Source of the DNA: Colwellia_A sp041890515
GTDB lineage: Bacteria > Pseudomonadota > Gammaproteobacteria > Enterobacterales > Alteromonadaceae
Direction: 5' to 3'
NCBI GenBank assembly: GCA_041890515.1
Contig: JASDWX010000057.1
Span: forward strand, 7,987-71,986
Length of the DNA: 64,000 bases
The stretch's first letter is position 1; every line of letters starts with the position of its first letter. Positions 37,118-47,100 of the stretch are shown piece after piece. Position numbers and translations under genes: made by a program. The notes below the pieces were generated by a model, which saw only the letters and a program-made list of their open reading frames with translations, made no database searches and was not told the DNA's origin.

Positions 37118-38332
37118 ATGACTAACCATTTTCCTGTAGGCCGTGAATTATTTGATGACGTAATGGTACCTAACTATGCACCATCAGCGGTAATCCCTGT
37201 GCGTGGTGTAGGCTCTCGAGTTTGGGATCAAGAAGATCGTGAATTCATTGATTTCGCTGGCGGTATTGCCGTTAACTGTTTAGGCCATTGTCACCCCGCA
37301 TTGGTTGGCGCATTAAAAGATCAAGCAGATAAAATTTGGCATCTATCGAATGTCATGACTAATGAACCCGCATTACGTTTAGCTAAAAAAATGGTTGATA
37401 GTACTTTCGCTGATAAAGTTTACTTTGCAAACTCAGGTGCTGAATCAAACGAAGCGGCACTTAAATTAGCACGACGCTGGGCACTTGACGTGCATGGTGC
37501 AGGAAAAACCCAAATCATCGCATTTAAGCAAGGCTTCCACGGTCGTACATTTTTCACGGTTACTGTTGGTGGTCAAGAAGCTTATTCTGATGGTTTTGGC
37601 CCTAAGCCAGGCGATATTGATCATGTAGATTACAACGATCTAGAAGCACTTAAAGCTATTATGTCTGACAAAACTTGTGCAGTTATGATTGAACCATTGC
37701 AGGGTGAAGGCGGTTTAGTTTCTCCAACGCAAGATTTCATCCAAGGTGTTCGTGACCTTTGTGATGAGCACAACGCTTTATTAATATTTGATGAAGTACA
37801 AACAGGTGTAGGCCGTACTGGCGATTTATACGCTTACATGGGCTTAAATGTTGTACCTGATATTCTCACTTCTGCTAAGGCATTAGGTGGCGGCTTCCCC
37901 ATTGGCGCAATGATCACAACAACTGAAATTGCTAAGCACCTTAAAATAGGTACTCACGGCAGTACTTATGGCGGCAATCCTTTGGCGTGTGCTGTAGCTG
38001 AAGCTGCATTTGATACGGTTAATACACCAGAAGTGTTAAACGGGGTATCTGAAAAAGCAAAAATATATGTTGATGGCTTAAAGGTAATTAACACTAAATA
38101 CAATGTATTCAAAGAAATCCGCGGTAAAGGCTTGTTAATCGGCGCTGTATTAAATGAAAACTATACGGGTAGAGCCAAAGAGCTTTTAGTCGCAGCAATG
38201 GCGGAAGGTGTTATGACTTTGGTTGCAGGCGCTAGCATCATTCGTTTTGCTCCATCTCTCGTTATACCAGATGGTGATATAACTGAAGGTTTAGCACGCT
38301 TCGAAAAAGCGGTTGCAAAATTAGCACAATAA
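37118..38332 (+). CDS. argD: Acetylornithine/succinylornithine aminotransferase (ArgD/AstC)
   Basis: The 404-residue class III aminotransferase has the PLP lysine in LTSAKALGGGFPIGAM. It also has FANSGAESNEAALKLARRW, FHGRTFFTVTVGGQ and LLIFDEVQTGVGRTGDLYAY. It can transaminate N-acetylornithine in arginine synthesis and N-succinylornithine in the AST catabolic pathway. It is followed by astA and astD, so it likely serves as AstC too. A GAGGA ribosome site supports the ATG. The 333-base region before it holds an inverted repeat at 36887-36907. Confidence 0.93.
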   Translation: MTNHFPVGRELFDDVMVPNYAPSAVIPVRGVGSRVWDQEDREFIDFAGGIAVNCLGHCHPALVGALKDQADKIWHLSNVMTNEPALRLAKKMVDSTFADKVYFANSGAESNEAALKLARRWALDVHGAGKTQIIAFKQGFHGRTFFTVTVGGQEAYSDGFGPKPGDIDHVDYNDLEALKAIMSDKTCAVMIEPLQGEGGLVSPTQDFIQGVRDLCDEHNALLIFDEVQTGVGRTGDLYAYMGLNVVPDILTSAKALGGGFPIGAMITTTEIAKHLKIGTHGSTYGGNPLACAVAEAAFDTVNTPEVLNGVSEKAKIYVDGLKVINTKYNVFKEIRGKGLLIGAVLNENYTGRAKELLVAAMAEGVMTLVAGASIIRFAPSLVIPDGDITEGLARFEKAVAKLAQ

Positions 38333-38437
38333 TAATTGTTTACATAACTTTATAAAACAAGTGCACCGTTGAAATTGTGGTTAATATTTAAAAGATAATT
38401 ACAATTTCATTTTCTTTGTAACAACTGAGATTTTCCT

Positions 38438-39454
38438 ATGATTATTATACGCCCTATTCAAGCAACCGATTACGACTCTTTACATCGTATTGCGATAGAA
38501 TCAGGACACGGTTTTACATCACTGCCGGTCAATGAAGGTTTATTAAAGCAACGTATCGCGCATTCTGAAGACTCTTTTAATAAAGACGTCTCATCACCAG
38601 GTAGTGAAGGCTATTTGTTTGTGATGGAAGATACAGACACAGGCGATGTTGTTGGAACAAGTGGTATTGAAGCCGCTGTTGGTTTAGAGGATGCATTTTA
38701 TCATTATCATTTGGGTAAAGTGGTTCATAACTCTCGTGAGTTAGGCATATATAATACTGTAGAAACATTATCACTGTGTAACGACTACACAGGTACCTCT
38801 GAAATTTGTACTTTATTTTTAGGTGAAAGCCATCGTAAAAACAGTAATGGACGTTTTTTGTCTCGCTGTCGCTTTTTGTTTATGGCTGAACATAAAGAAC
38901 GTTTTGCAGAAACTGTTATCGCGGAAATGCGCGGTATTTCTGATGAAGAAGGACGTTCACCTTTTTGGAACTGGCTAGAAGAACACTTCTTTTCTATGGA
39001 CTTTCCAACAGCTGATTACTTAACAGGTATTGGCAAAAAAGTATTTATCGCTGAATTAATGCCAAAACATCCTATTTATGTAAGCTTATTAAGCAAAGAT
39101 GCACAAAAAGTGATTAACGAAGTTCATCCCAAAACACGACCTGCTCTTCGCTTATTAGAAGCAGAAGGTTTTGCGCGCCGAGGTTACGTTGACATTTTCG
39201 ACGGTGGGCCAACCGTAGAAGCACAAACAGCTGTAGTAAAAACTGTGCGTAATAGTGAAAAATATCAAGTGATTATTGGTGATATAGACGCCAACGATAA
39301 CTTTATTATCTGTAACACTAAAGTTGCAGGTTTTAGAGCAGTTCAAGCACCTGTATCAGTAAGAGCAACAGCAGAACAAGTTGTAATCTCTGGCGATGTA
39401 GCTGAAGCACTGCAAGTGAAAGATGGTGATTTTGTGCGCTTGGTACAAAATTAA
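38438..39454 (+). CDS. astA: Arginine N-succinyltransferase AstA
   Basis: The 338-residue enzyme transfers succinyl from succinyl-CoA to arginine, the first AST step. The N-terminus IIIRPIQATDYDSLHRIA is typical, with family segments HRKNSNGRFLSRCRFLFMA, FWNWLEEHFFSMDF split and PIYVSLLSKDAQ, and FEARRGYVDIFDGGP-like sequence near 250 (here GFARRGYVDIFDGGP). It lies 105 bases after argD and 132 before astD. astB and astE, needed for the full pathway, are not in the window. Confidence 0.95.
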   Translation: MIIIRPIQATDYDSLHRIAIESGHGFTSLPVNEGLLKQRIAHSEDSFNKDVSSPGSEGYLFVMEDTDTGDVVGTSGIEAAVGLEDAFYHYHLGKVVHNSRELGIYNTVETLSLCNDYTGTSEICTLFLGESHRKNSNGRFLSRCRFLFMAEHKERFAETVIAEMRGISDEEGRSPFWNWLEEHFFSMDFPTADYLTGIGKKVFIAELMPKHPIYVSLLSKDAQKVINEVHPKTRPALRLLEAEGFARRGYVDIFDGGPTVEAQTAVVKTVRNSEKYQVIIGDIDANDNFIICNTKVAGFRAVQAPVSVRATAEQVVISGDVAEALQVKDGDFVRLVQN

Positions 39455-39586
39455 ATTAAGCGTTAATCGTTAATCGTCTGAAAACGTTATATCTCGTTTA
39501 GCCGATAATACTGTCGTAATTATAAGTTCGTCATGTGAGTTGATTCATCACTGCATGAAAACGTCGCAAAGTATAAGGACAAAAAA

Positions 39587-41056
39587 ATGTCACAAGCAAT
39601 ACAATTAATTAATGGTCAATGGCAAGCTGGTTTAGGTCATGAAGTTAGCTCTGTAAACCCTGCTCGTAACGAAGTTATTTGGCATGGTCTATCTGCTTCA
39701 AAAGAACAAGTTAATACTGCAGTGGAAAGTGCTCGCACAGCATTTGAATCATGGGCTGATATGAGTATTGAAGCTCGTATTGCGATCACCGAAAAGTTTG
39801 CAGTATTGTTAGGTGAAAACAAAGAAGCTTTAGCTATCACTATTGCGCAAGAAACAGGAAAGCCACTTTGGGAAACACGCACTGAAGTCGGTGCAATGAT
39901 GGGAAAAATAGCGATATCTGTTAAAGCAAATAGTGAACGTACTGGCACTGTTGAAAACCCAATACCAGGCGCTAAAGCATTTATTCGTCATAAGCCACAT
40001 GGTGTTGTTGCTATTTTTGGTCCTTACAACTTCCCAGGCCATTTACCTAATGGTCACATTGTTCCAGCATTAATCGCTGGCAACACGGTTGTATTCAAGC
40101 CAAGTGAATTAACACCAAAAGTCGCCGAAGAAACCTTAAAGCTTTGGTTACAAGCGGGTCTCCCCAATGGCGTTATCAATATGATACAAGGTGAAGTAGA
40201 AACAGGTAAAGCGCTTGCTTCGCACCCACAAATTGATGGTTTATTTTTCACTGGTAGTTCTACAACGGGTCACTTATTACACGAACAATTTGGCGGCCAA
40301 CCAGGTAAGATTTTAGCGTTAGAAATGGGTGGAAACAATCCATTAATCGTTAAAGATGTTACCGATGTGAAAGCTGTTGTACATGACATCATTCAATCAG
40401 CATTCGTGACTACGGGTCAACGTTGTACGTGTTCAAGACGTTTATTCATTGAAACTGGTGAGCAAGGTGATGCAATTATTGCAAAACTTATTGAAGCGAC
40501 AAACGCGATTAAAATTGGCTACTTTGACGATGAAGAACAACCTTTTATTGGTTCTATGATTTCAGAAAAAGCGGCGCTCAGCCTAGTTGCAGCACAACAA
40601 CAATTACTTGATTTAGGTGCCAATTCATTGGTTGAAATGAAGCATTTAGAAGTAGGTACAGGTTTTATATCTCCTGGAATTATTGATGTTACATCGCTTG
40701 ATGCAATGCCTGACGATGAACATTTCGGACCTTTATTAAAAGTTTACCGTTATAGTGATTTTGACGATGCGATAAATGAAGCAAACAACACTTCATTTGG
40801 TTTATCTGCTGGTTTATTAAGTGACAGTGAAGACTTATACAATCACTTTTTCCGCAGAATACGTGCTGGTATCGTTAATTGGAACAAACCAATTACCGGA
40901 GCAAGCAGTGCTGCACCATTTGGTGGTATTGGCGCTAGTGGTAATCACCGTGCGAGTGCATTTTATGCAGCCGACTATTGTGCTTACCCTGTAGCATCAG
41001 TGGAAGCACCTAAAGTCTCTTTACCAGCAACATTAAGCCCAGGCTTAAGCATTTAG
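39587..41056 (+). CDS. astD: N-succinylglutamate 5-semialdehyde dehydrogenase AstD
   Basis: The 489-residue aldehyde dehydrogenase has FGPYNFPGHLPNGHIVPALI, FFTGSSTTGHLLHEQF (NAD loop), LEMGGNNPL with the general-base Glu and TTGQRCTCSRRL with the catalytic Cys. It oxidises succinylglutamate semialdehyde to succinylglutamate. It is the third gene of the argD-astA-astD cluster and ends at a strong terminator (41095-41122). Confidence 0.95.
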   Translation: MSQAIQLINGQWQAGLGHEVSSVNPARNEVIWHGLSASKEQVNTAVESARTAFESWADMSIEARIAITEKFAVLLGENKEALAITIAQETGKPLWETRTEVGAMMGKIAISVKANSERTGTVENPIPGAKAFIRHKPHGVVAIFGPYNFPGHLPNGHIVPALIAGNTVVFKPSELTPKVAEETLKLWLQAGLPNGVINMIQGEVETGKALASHPQIDGLFFTGSSTTGHLLHEQFGGQPGKILALEMGGNNPLIVKDVTDVKAVVHDIIQSAFVTTGQRCTCSRRLFIETGEQGDAIIAKLIEATNAIKIGYFDDEEQPFIGSMISEKAALSLVAAQQQLLDLGANSLVEMKHLEVGTGFISPGIIDVTSLDAMPDDEHFGPLLKVYRYSDFDDAINEANNTSFGLSAGLLSDSEDLYNHFFRRIRAGIVNWNKPITGASSAAPFGGIGASGNHRASAFYAADYCAYPVASVEAPKVSLPATLSPGLSI

Positions 41057-41094
41057 GCTATTTTGATAGCAATGTATAATAATAACCCAATAAT

Positions 41095-41122
41095 AAAAGC
41101 TGGGCTTAGTCCCAGCTTTTTT
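41095..41122 (+). terminator. Strong terminator of the argD-astA-astD operon
   Basis: AAAAGCTGGG (41095-41104) and CCCAGCTTTT (41111-41120) form a perfect 10-bp stem around CTTAGT, ending in a T run that extends to 41122. It lies 38 bases after the astD stop. Confidence 0.85.
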
Positions 41123-41413
41123 AAAGATATAGACCAAATCTAACGGTTCATTCTGAATAGTTAGCCGTTACACGCATTCAATTTTTTTGTCAATGAACGT
41201 CTTTCTTTAACTATTTGTTATACCAATTTCATTAATTAGTTGATCTACTTTATACCGAAAAAAAGTGACAAAGACAAAGCATAAATTTACGCAGTAGTTA
41301 TTCTGCTTATAAATTTTATAACGCCGTAATCAGTAACTTTAATCAGTATAAATGTTCACATAGTGAGTGCTATTGGGATTAGAAACTAATTTAAACATAC
41401 TTAGGATATTTAC

Positions 41414-42235
41414 ATGACTGATACTACGCCGAACCAGCACCAACAAGTGACAGACTTGTTTTCAAACATCTGGAAAAATTATATTGAAGTTACACCTTCA
41501 GCACACAAAATCCATCAATTACTCAGCTCTGGTACTGATTTAATCAATGATCATGTTGCTTACAGAACCTTCGATACCGCTAAAGTTAATCTAGATAAAT
41601 TAGCCACTCATCTAATTAATCTAGGTTATAAGCATTCTGGTGATTATGATTTTTCTAGTAAAAAATTGAATGCTAAACATTTTGAGCATAGCGATAGCAG
41701 CTTACCAAAAGTCTTTATTAGTGAGTTACGTGTTGCAGAATTTTCAGCGGAAGTTCAAACGATTATCAGTAAAATGGTTAACGCAATTGATGAATCAGCA
41801 ATTGCGGATCAAAGTTTCTTGTATTCAGGTACGCATTGGCAAGTGAGTAAAGAAAACTACCAAACATTATTAGCAGAAAGTGAATATGCGGCTTGGGTTG
41901 CAGCATGGGGATACCGTGCAAACCACTTTACCGTTAGCATAAACCATTTAGAAAATTATAACTGTATCAATGACGTTAACGCTGCGGTTAAAGCGGGTGG
42001 TTTCCCATTGAACACAACGGGTGGCGAAGTTAAAGGTGACGCTATTGTTAAACTTGAACAATCATCCACAATGGCAGACAAAGCGACGGTTCAATTTTCA
42101 GATGGAGACGCGGAAATTCCAAGTTGCTTTTATGAATTTGCGAAGCGTTACCCACTAGATTGTGGAAATCTGTATTCAGGTTTTGTTGCGGCTTCTGCAG
42201 ATAAGATATTTGAAAGTACTAACGTTGCAGCATAG
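41414..42235 (+). CDS. DUF1338 protein, short HglS-like (2-oxoadipate dioxygenase/decarboxylase family)
   Basis: The 273-residue protein is a short member of DUF1338. A metal triad like that of HglS is visible: His in DHVAYRTFD (near 48), His in GYRANHFTVSIN (near 177) and Glu in PSCFYEFAKRYPLD (near 242). HglS/YdcJ are Fe(II) enzymes turning 2-oxoadipate into D-2-hydroxyglutarate in lysine breakdown. This protein is much shorter and sits after the AST genes behind a terminator, so it may act on another 2-oxo acid in arginine or glutamate catabolism. Family is confident; substrate is open. Confidence 0.82.
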   Translation: MTDTTPNQHQQVTDLFSNIWKNYIEVTPSAHKIHQLLSSGTDLINDHVAYRTFDTAKVNLDKLATHLINLGYKHSGDYDFSSKKLNAKHFEHSDSSLPKVFISELRVAEFSAEVQTIISKMVNAIDESAIADQSFLYSGTHWQVSKENYQTLLAESEYAAWVAAWGYRANHFTVSINHLENYNCINDVNAAVKAGGFPLNTTGGEVKGDAIVKLEQSSTMADKATVQFSDGDAEIPSCFYEFAKRYPLDCGNLYSGFVAASADKIFESTNVAA

Positions 42236-42263
42236 TAATATCTAGCATATATATTTGCTAGGT

Positions 42264-42298
42264 TTTAGCGGGCAGAAATACATCCTCTGCTCGCTAAA
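42264..42298 (+). terminator. Hairpin after the DUF1338 gene
   Basis: TTTAGCGGGCAGA (42264-42276) pairs with TCTGCTCGCTAAA (42286-42298), 13 pairs with one G-U, loop of 9. A smaller stem TAGCA/TGCTA precedes it at about 42243-42260. No T tract follows, so it may act with the first stem or protect the mRNA end. Confidence 0.55.
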
Positions 42299-42371
42299 GA
42301 TCAGTCTTGTGATCACCTTGCAATATATAAAACTAATACAACTTTTTTATATTTTTACTCTTCAGTTCTTT

Positions 42372-42698
42372 TTAATCAAGCTTTGCTATGTCTGTAATTG
42401 AAACAGATGTTCGTGTACGATCTAACATTTTCAACATGACAGTTGAATTTTTACCATGATGTTGAACAAAACTTAATAAGTTTTCACCATTACATTCTAT
42501 TTTATTTGCTACAAACTTTCTAGAATACCCTGATGATTTGATGCTATTGTGCATTTTTGCAAGATTTCCCTCCAAGGCAGTGAGACATAGATCTGTATAT
42601 AGTGAACTATCTGTGGCTTCGAACTCCTTGGCTTGAACCGAAATAAGCATACCTGAGCACACCACCGCTATCTCAAGTATAATTCGTCTCAGTATCAC
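42372..42698 (-). CDS. Exported DUF3718-like small protein
   Basis: The frame starts with GTG at 42698. The 108-residue product has a signal peptide (about 1-23, ending VQA), then LYTDLCLTALEGNLAKMHN and KFVANKIECNGENLLSFVQHHG. This spacing of two cysteines around a helix fits DUF3718 proteins of Shewanella and Colwellia, function unknown. The ribosome site is weak, so the exact start is uncertain. It is convergent with the DUF1338 gene and stands alone. Confidence 0.6.
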   Translation of the reverse strand: MILRRIILEIAVVCSGMLISVQAKEFEATDSSLYTDLCLTALEGNLAKMHNSIKSSGYSRKFVANKIECNGENLLSFVQHHGKNSTVMLKMLDRTRTSVSITDIAKLD

Positions 42699-42962
42699 GA
42701 TGGTTTACTAGTTCGCAGAAGAATAAAGTATCTTAAATAAATGGATCACCTGTAGAAAAAGTAAAGTCTTTGACACTATTAGTTAAAAAAGCTTTTATCA
42801 CAATAAACAGCACAGAACCTTGCTTAGCTTAAGAGGTATTAGCCTCTCCTTCTAATGAATATGGTTGAAATTAATCAATTGCAACAAATATAAATATCCA
42901 ACCTTGATTAACCTCCCTTATAAAAGGTAAAGTATCATCTCTTTTATAAAGGTTATATTTTA

Positions 42963-43316
42963 ATGGTTACAGATACCGAAGGTTATATTCATATTATAGA
43001 ATACTTAACTGAGCACTTAAGTTTGTTTGAAAACTCAACAACATCAGGTTCTTGTTCAGATACCGTGATGGCCGTTATAGAGCAGGAATTAAGTGAAAAA
43101 ATCATTAATATTTGTAGCCAAAATGCAGCGTTGTCTTTTAATCAACGTAACACGATTATTCGTGAAGTAGATGCTATTGTTTATGATCTTGAAGAAATAT
43201 TATCAGGTGTTATAAATAACGCTGTATCGAATGAACAACAAACCTTTATTAAAGAATTCGCTCTGCTCATAAAGAATTTATTTGATACTGAAATTCATAG
43301 ACAGTTTTTATCTTAG
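42963..43316 (+). CDS. DUF3802-like small cytoplasmic protein
   Basis: The 117-residue acidic, helical protein begins MVTDTEGYIHIIEYLTEHL and continues with QELSEKIINICSQNAALSFN, IIREVDAIVYDLEEILSGV and FIKEFALLIKNLFDTEI. This resembles DUF3802 proteins of Shewanella-type genomes as I recall them; no function is known. There is no signal or membrane segment. It stands alone between two gene-poor stretches. Confidence 0.6.
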   Translation: MVTDTEGYIHIIEYLTEHLSLFENSTTSGSCSDTVMAVIEQELSEKIINICSQNAALSFNQRNTIIREVDAIVYDLEEILSGVINNAVSNEQQTFIKEFALLIKNLFDTEIHRQFLS

Positions 43317-44070
43317 CTTTATCGCATAAAAACGAATAACTACAAACAGTAAACTTAATTACGTCCTAATGCTTTGGCTTGATATAATGCTTAATAGCAA
43401 CACGGCAAAACTCCCGAATTCAATCGCACCGATCACATTAATACGACAGCCACTACCGGATGTTTTATCGCGTTATCTTGACTTTTGTTATCCCTCCTAC
43501 TGTTATTTTTGTTACTTGTACTGGCTAGATAGCATCTATAAGCAATAAACGCTCATTAGGAAAAATCATTGCATTAAATTACTCTTCGTTTGCAATAAAT
43601 TCGCTTTGCTTCTTTTTATCAATTTTATAAGAGACACCTTAAGGCTTTTTTATAACTGAAATTAAGCTGATGTAACTCCTCATTTGATCCTGATATTTGG
43701 TAAGTGACCGCATAATTATCTTTAATATGAGCGACTATTTTATATGTGGAAGATAAATAACTTCAAACGTATGCTGAATAACCTCAGCGTTTGCCCATAT
43801 CATTTCTTCGGTGACGTTCTAAACCCTAATTTTTTCCCGTTAATTTTAACTGTTGAGATAATCATCAATAAAATGCACCACACTCGTTGCATGCACACGA
43901 AATACTTTCTCAATCTTTGCTGTTAAACCGCCCTCAGAGAGAGGTAATATTAATTAACTTTATGTGATGATCTTATTTTCAGGAATATCAACCGATTGTT
44001 TGAAATGATTATATCTTCATGGATATTGGGGGTATTACAATAATAAATAGAAAAATTAACAATAATAAAA
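43317..44070. other. Gene-poor region, possible decayed coding sequence on minus
   Basis: On minus, short open pieces in different frames look protein-like: GLTAKIEKVFRVHATSVVHF near 43900, NAEVIQHTFEVIYLPHI near 43770, and IVAHIKDNYAVTYQISGSN near 43700. They could be one frameshifted gene, but I cannot assign it and none has a start. A plus frame at 43744-43926 is probably chance. Confidence 0.25.
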
Positions 44071-44097
44071 AAGCCATCAACATTACATTGATGGCTT
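44071..44097 (-). terminator. Terminator of the subtilase gene
   Basis: AAGCCATCAA (44071-44080) and TTGATGGCTT (44088-44097) form a perfect 10-bp stem with a 7-base loop. On minus the stem continues into a T run. It lies 36 bases past the gene's stop. Confidence 0.85.
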
Positions 44098-44132
44098 GTA
44101 TTTTAAGGCTATTAATAACCTATACTATGAAA

Positions 44133-47100
44133 TTACATTTTTCTACGACGTGTAAATAACATCGGCGTTAATAATAATAGTAACCAACTGGATGAACCAC
44201 CACCTGACTCTTTATTTATAATTGTAATTGATGTAACAGTGCTATGTTGATTACCGTTACCATCATCTACCATTAGATTGAAAGAAATCTTTTCATCTTT
44301 TGATATTTTTGGTGCTGAAAAGCTAATGGATTCTGCCGTTGAAATAAAGGTAACAGGTGTACCTGCAAGTTGAGTCCAAGTATAAGTTAACTCATCGTGA
44401 TTATCATCAAAAGATTCTCCACCATTAACCGTTATTTTAGCACGTTCGTTTGCAGTGTTAGTGCTTGTAATTACTGCTACAGGTGATACTTCTACAACAC
44501 CAAAACTATATGTTGACATGACAGTATCGCTACCTAATGTATTAGACAATACAACTTCATTACCAGTACTTGAAGTACGAGGAATTAAGTCGAATCCAAC
44601 AGAAAGCATGTCTATAGATTCGCCAACTGCACGAGTAATCATCCAAGTAACCAAGTTACCGTCAACTACACCGTCATTGTTAACGTTACTAATTTCCTGA
44701 CCTTCAGTTACTTCAGCAACTAACGTGTAAACTTTGTCACTGTTAGTAAAGTTAGGAGCAATTTCAAATGCTACTGGTTGAGCTACACCTGGTTCCATAG
44801 TTTGCAAACCATTTACAAGCTCATCAGCAATAACTTCTACAACATCAGATTTACCTAGAGATATTGACCAAGGTATTACAAAATTACTATCAGCATCTTT
44901 TAATTCAACTAAACCAGCATTGTTACGTGCACCGGTCCAAGTTAGTGTTAAGTCAAAGTCATTCGCATTTTGCATTAACGATGTAGTAACCACTTCACTG
45001 ATAGAGTCTTCATTAAAATTAGTTGTAGATATTTGTAGGTTTACAGCATCAGTTGCTCCTGGAGCAGATGGAGTATATGCCCATATAGCAGCATAATAAG
45101 TACCTGCAGCTAGATCAGTGAAAGATACCAACTCGTTAGTGTCTGATCCTTGGCTTACGCCAATTACAGAGAATGAAGCGTCGTAAATTACTAAATCAGC
45201 ATCTGGAGCTTCATCTGAGCTTGTGGTAAAGACAACCTGAGGAACAGTTTCAGTAAATGTCACTTCGTGTAAACCGTAACTGCCATCAGGAACCCCTAAT
45301 GTAACTTCTTCAATAACGTTAGATTCATAAGCTACTGCTGTTACTGTACCTGATAAGTCTTCAGACTTTAAGCCAGTGTAGGTTATAGAACCATCAGCAC
45401 GGTTAGCAACAATTGATGCACTAGTAGGTAAATTATTACCGCCTACTTGTACCAATAAAGGTAGTCTTGCATCAGGCATACCTGCCGAAGTTAATGTAAC
45501 ATCACCAAAATTCCATACATTAGCGGCAGATGCACTAACATCAGCTGTAACGGTAATAGTTTGAGTTTCACCGGCTAAAATATCAAAACTTGAAGGCGTT
45601 ACGGTTAATTCCATCGTGCTAGGAATTGGAGTTTCCTCTGTTCCCGTAGCTGGCGAGTTTGTTGTAACTGCCCAGCTTGCATCTGCAGTTGCAGTAAATG
45701 TACGTGTCCATGAACAAGTATCAATACACTTAGTATTAGCCATTGATGGTATATTCAATGTTTCAGGTTTTCCGCTAACAGATGGGTTTGCTTTCATATA
45801 GTTAGCAAACGTTTCATCCATCACTAGGCCAGTATTTGTTGCTAAATTAACACGAATACTTCCTGACCCCATATCAAATACATCTGCAGGTGTTTCACCA
45901 TCTTCTTTACGTACATCAGTTGTTGCGGTAAGCATTAATGCTGAACGGATATTGTCAGGTGTCCATGTAGGATGTGCAGATTTTAACACTGCACCTGCAC
46001 CCGCGGTATGAGGTGATGACATAGATGTACCTTGCAAGAAAGCAAAATCTGCAGGTGCTGTACCGGTTACATCATGTCCGAACTGTTGATCTGAATATGC
46101 AGCATAAATTGATACACCCGGAGCGGTAACGGATGGAGACATTATGTTATCAACATAAAGGTTAGGACCGCGTGATGAGAAACCCGCCATGTCATCAGCT
46201 TGGCCAATTACCAATTCACCAGCGGCAGCTGTAATAGTTGCCATATGATCTATACCACTTGCTAACCAAGTGCGCAGTGAATTTCCGTTTTCAGCATTCA
46301 TATGAATACCAGGAATAATGTAAACGTCATTGGCTACGCTTTCTGCGCCACCATCAATGTTACCCAATACATAACCACCTGCGCCGCCATCAGCAACATT
46401 AATTGCTTTTTGTGTACGGGCAATTGCACCTCGATCACAAACTACAATTTCACCATCGAATGTACCTTCTGGAAAAGGCTCTAAACATTGTGCAGGATCA
46501 CCACTGACATCATTTGAGTTAGTGTAATCACCAGCCCAAACTATCTTAGCCGTAATTCCCTCTGATGCACTACTACCTTCAAGGGCAGCTAATTCTGTAT
46601 CACCACCAGTGAAGCCATTTAATTCTTTATCAAAAGCAACAGTACGTCCGTGAGTGGATGCACCAACAGCAGTATACCAAGGAGCACTTTTAGGTGTTGT
46701 ATATGCCCCTGGACCACTATTACCTGCAGATACGGCTGCAAAAATACCGGCTTGTTGTGCGGCTAAAAAACCAAGTTCTGTTGAACTAGTCCATGGATCA
46801 CCACCACCACTGATTGAATAGTTTAAAATATCTACACCATCTGCTACTGCGTCATCTAGTGCTGCAATAATTGCTGCACCTGGACAACCTGAATATGTGT
46901 CGCCACTATCACCAGAATTACAAATTTGATACGCAACAATGTTGGCGTGTGGTGCAACACCTGATATTTGTTCAAACTCAAAGCCTGTTGAATTAATGCC
47001 ATCACTTTCTGCTTCACCAAACTCAGGATCTACTAATGATACATTTTTTAAAATATTACCACCGGCGGTGCTTGCTGTATGTGAACCGTGTCCACCGTAA

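Noticed and set aside
43744..43926. Plus-strand frame of 60 codons in the gap before the subtilase
   Set aside because: No ribosome site, odd composition, and the opposite strand carries better protein-like pieces; likely chance.
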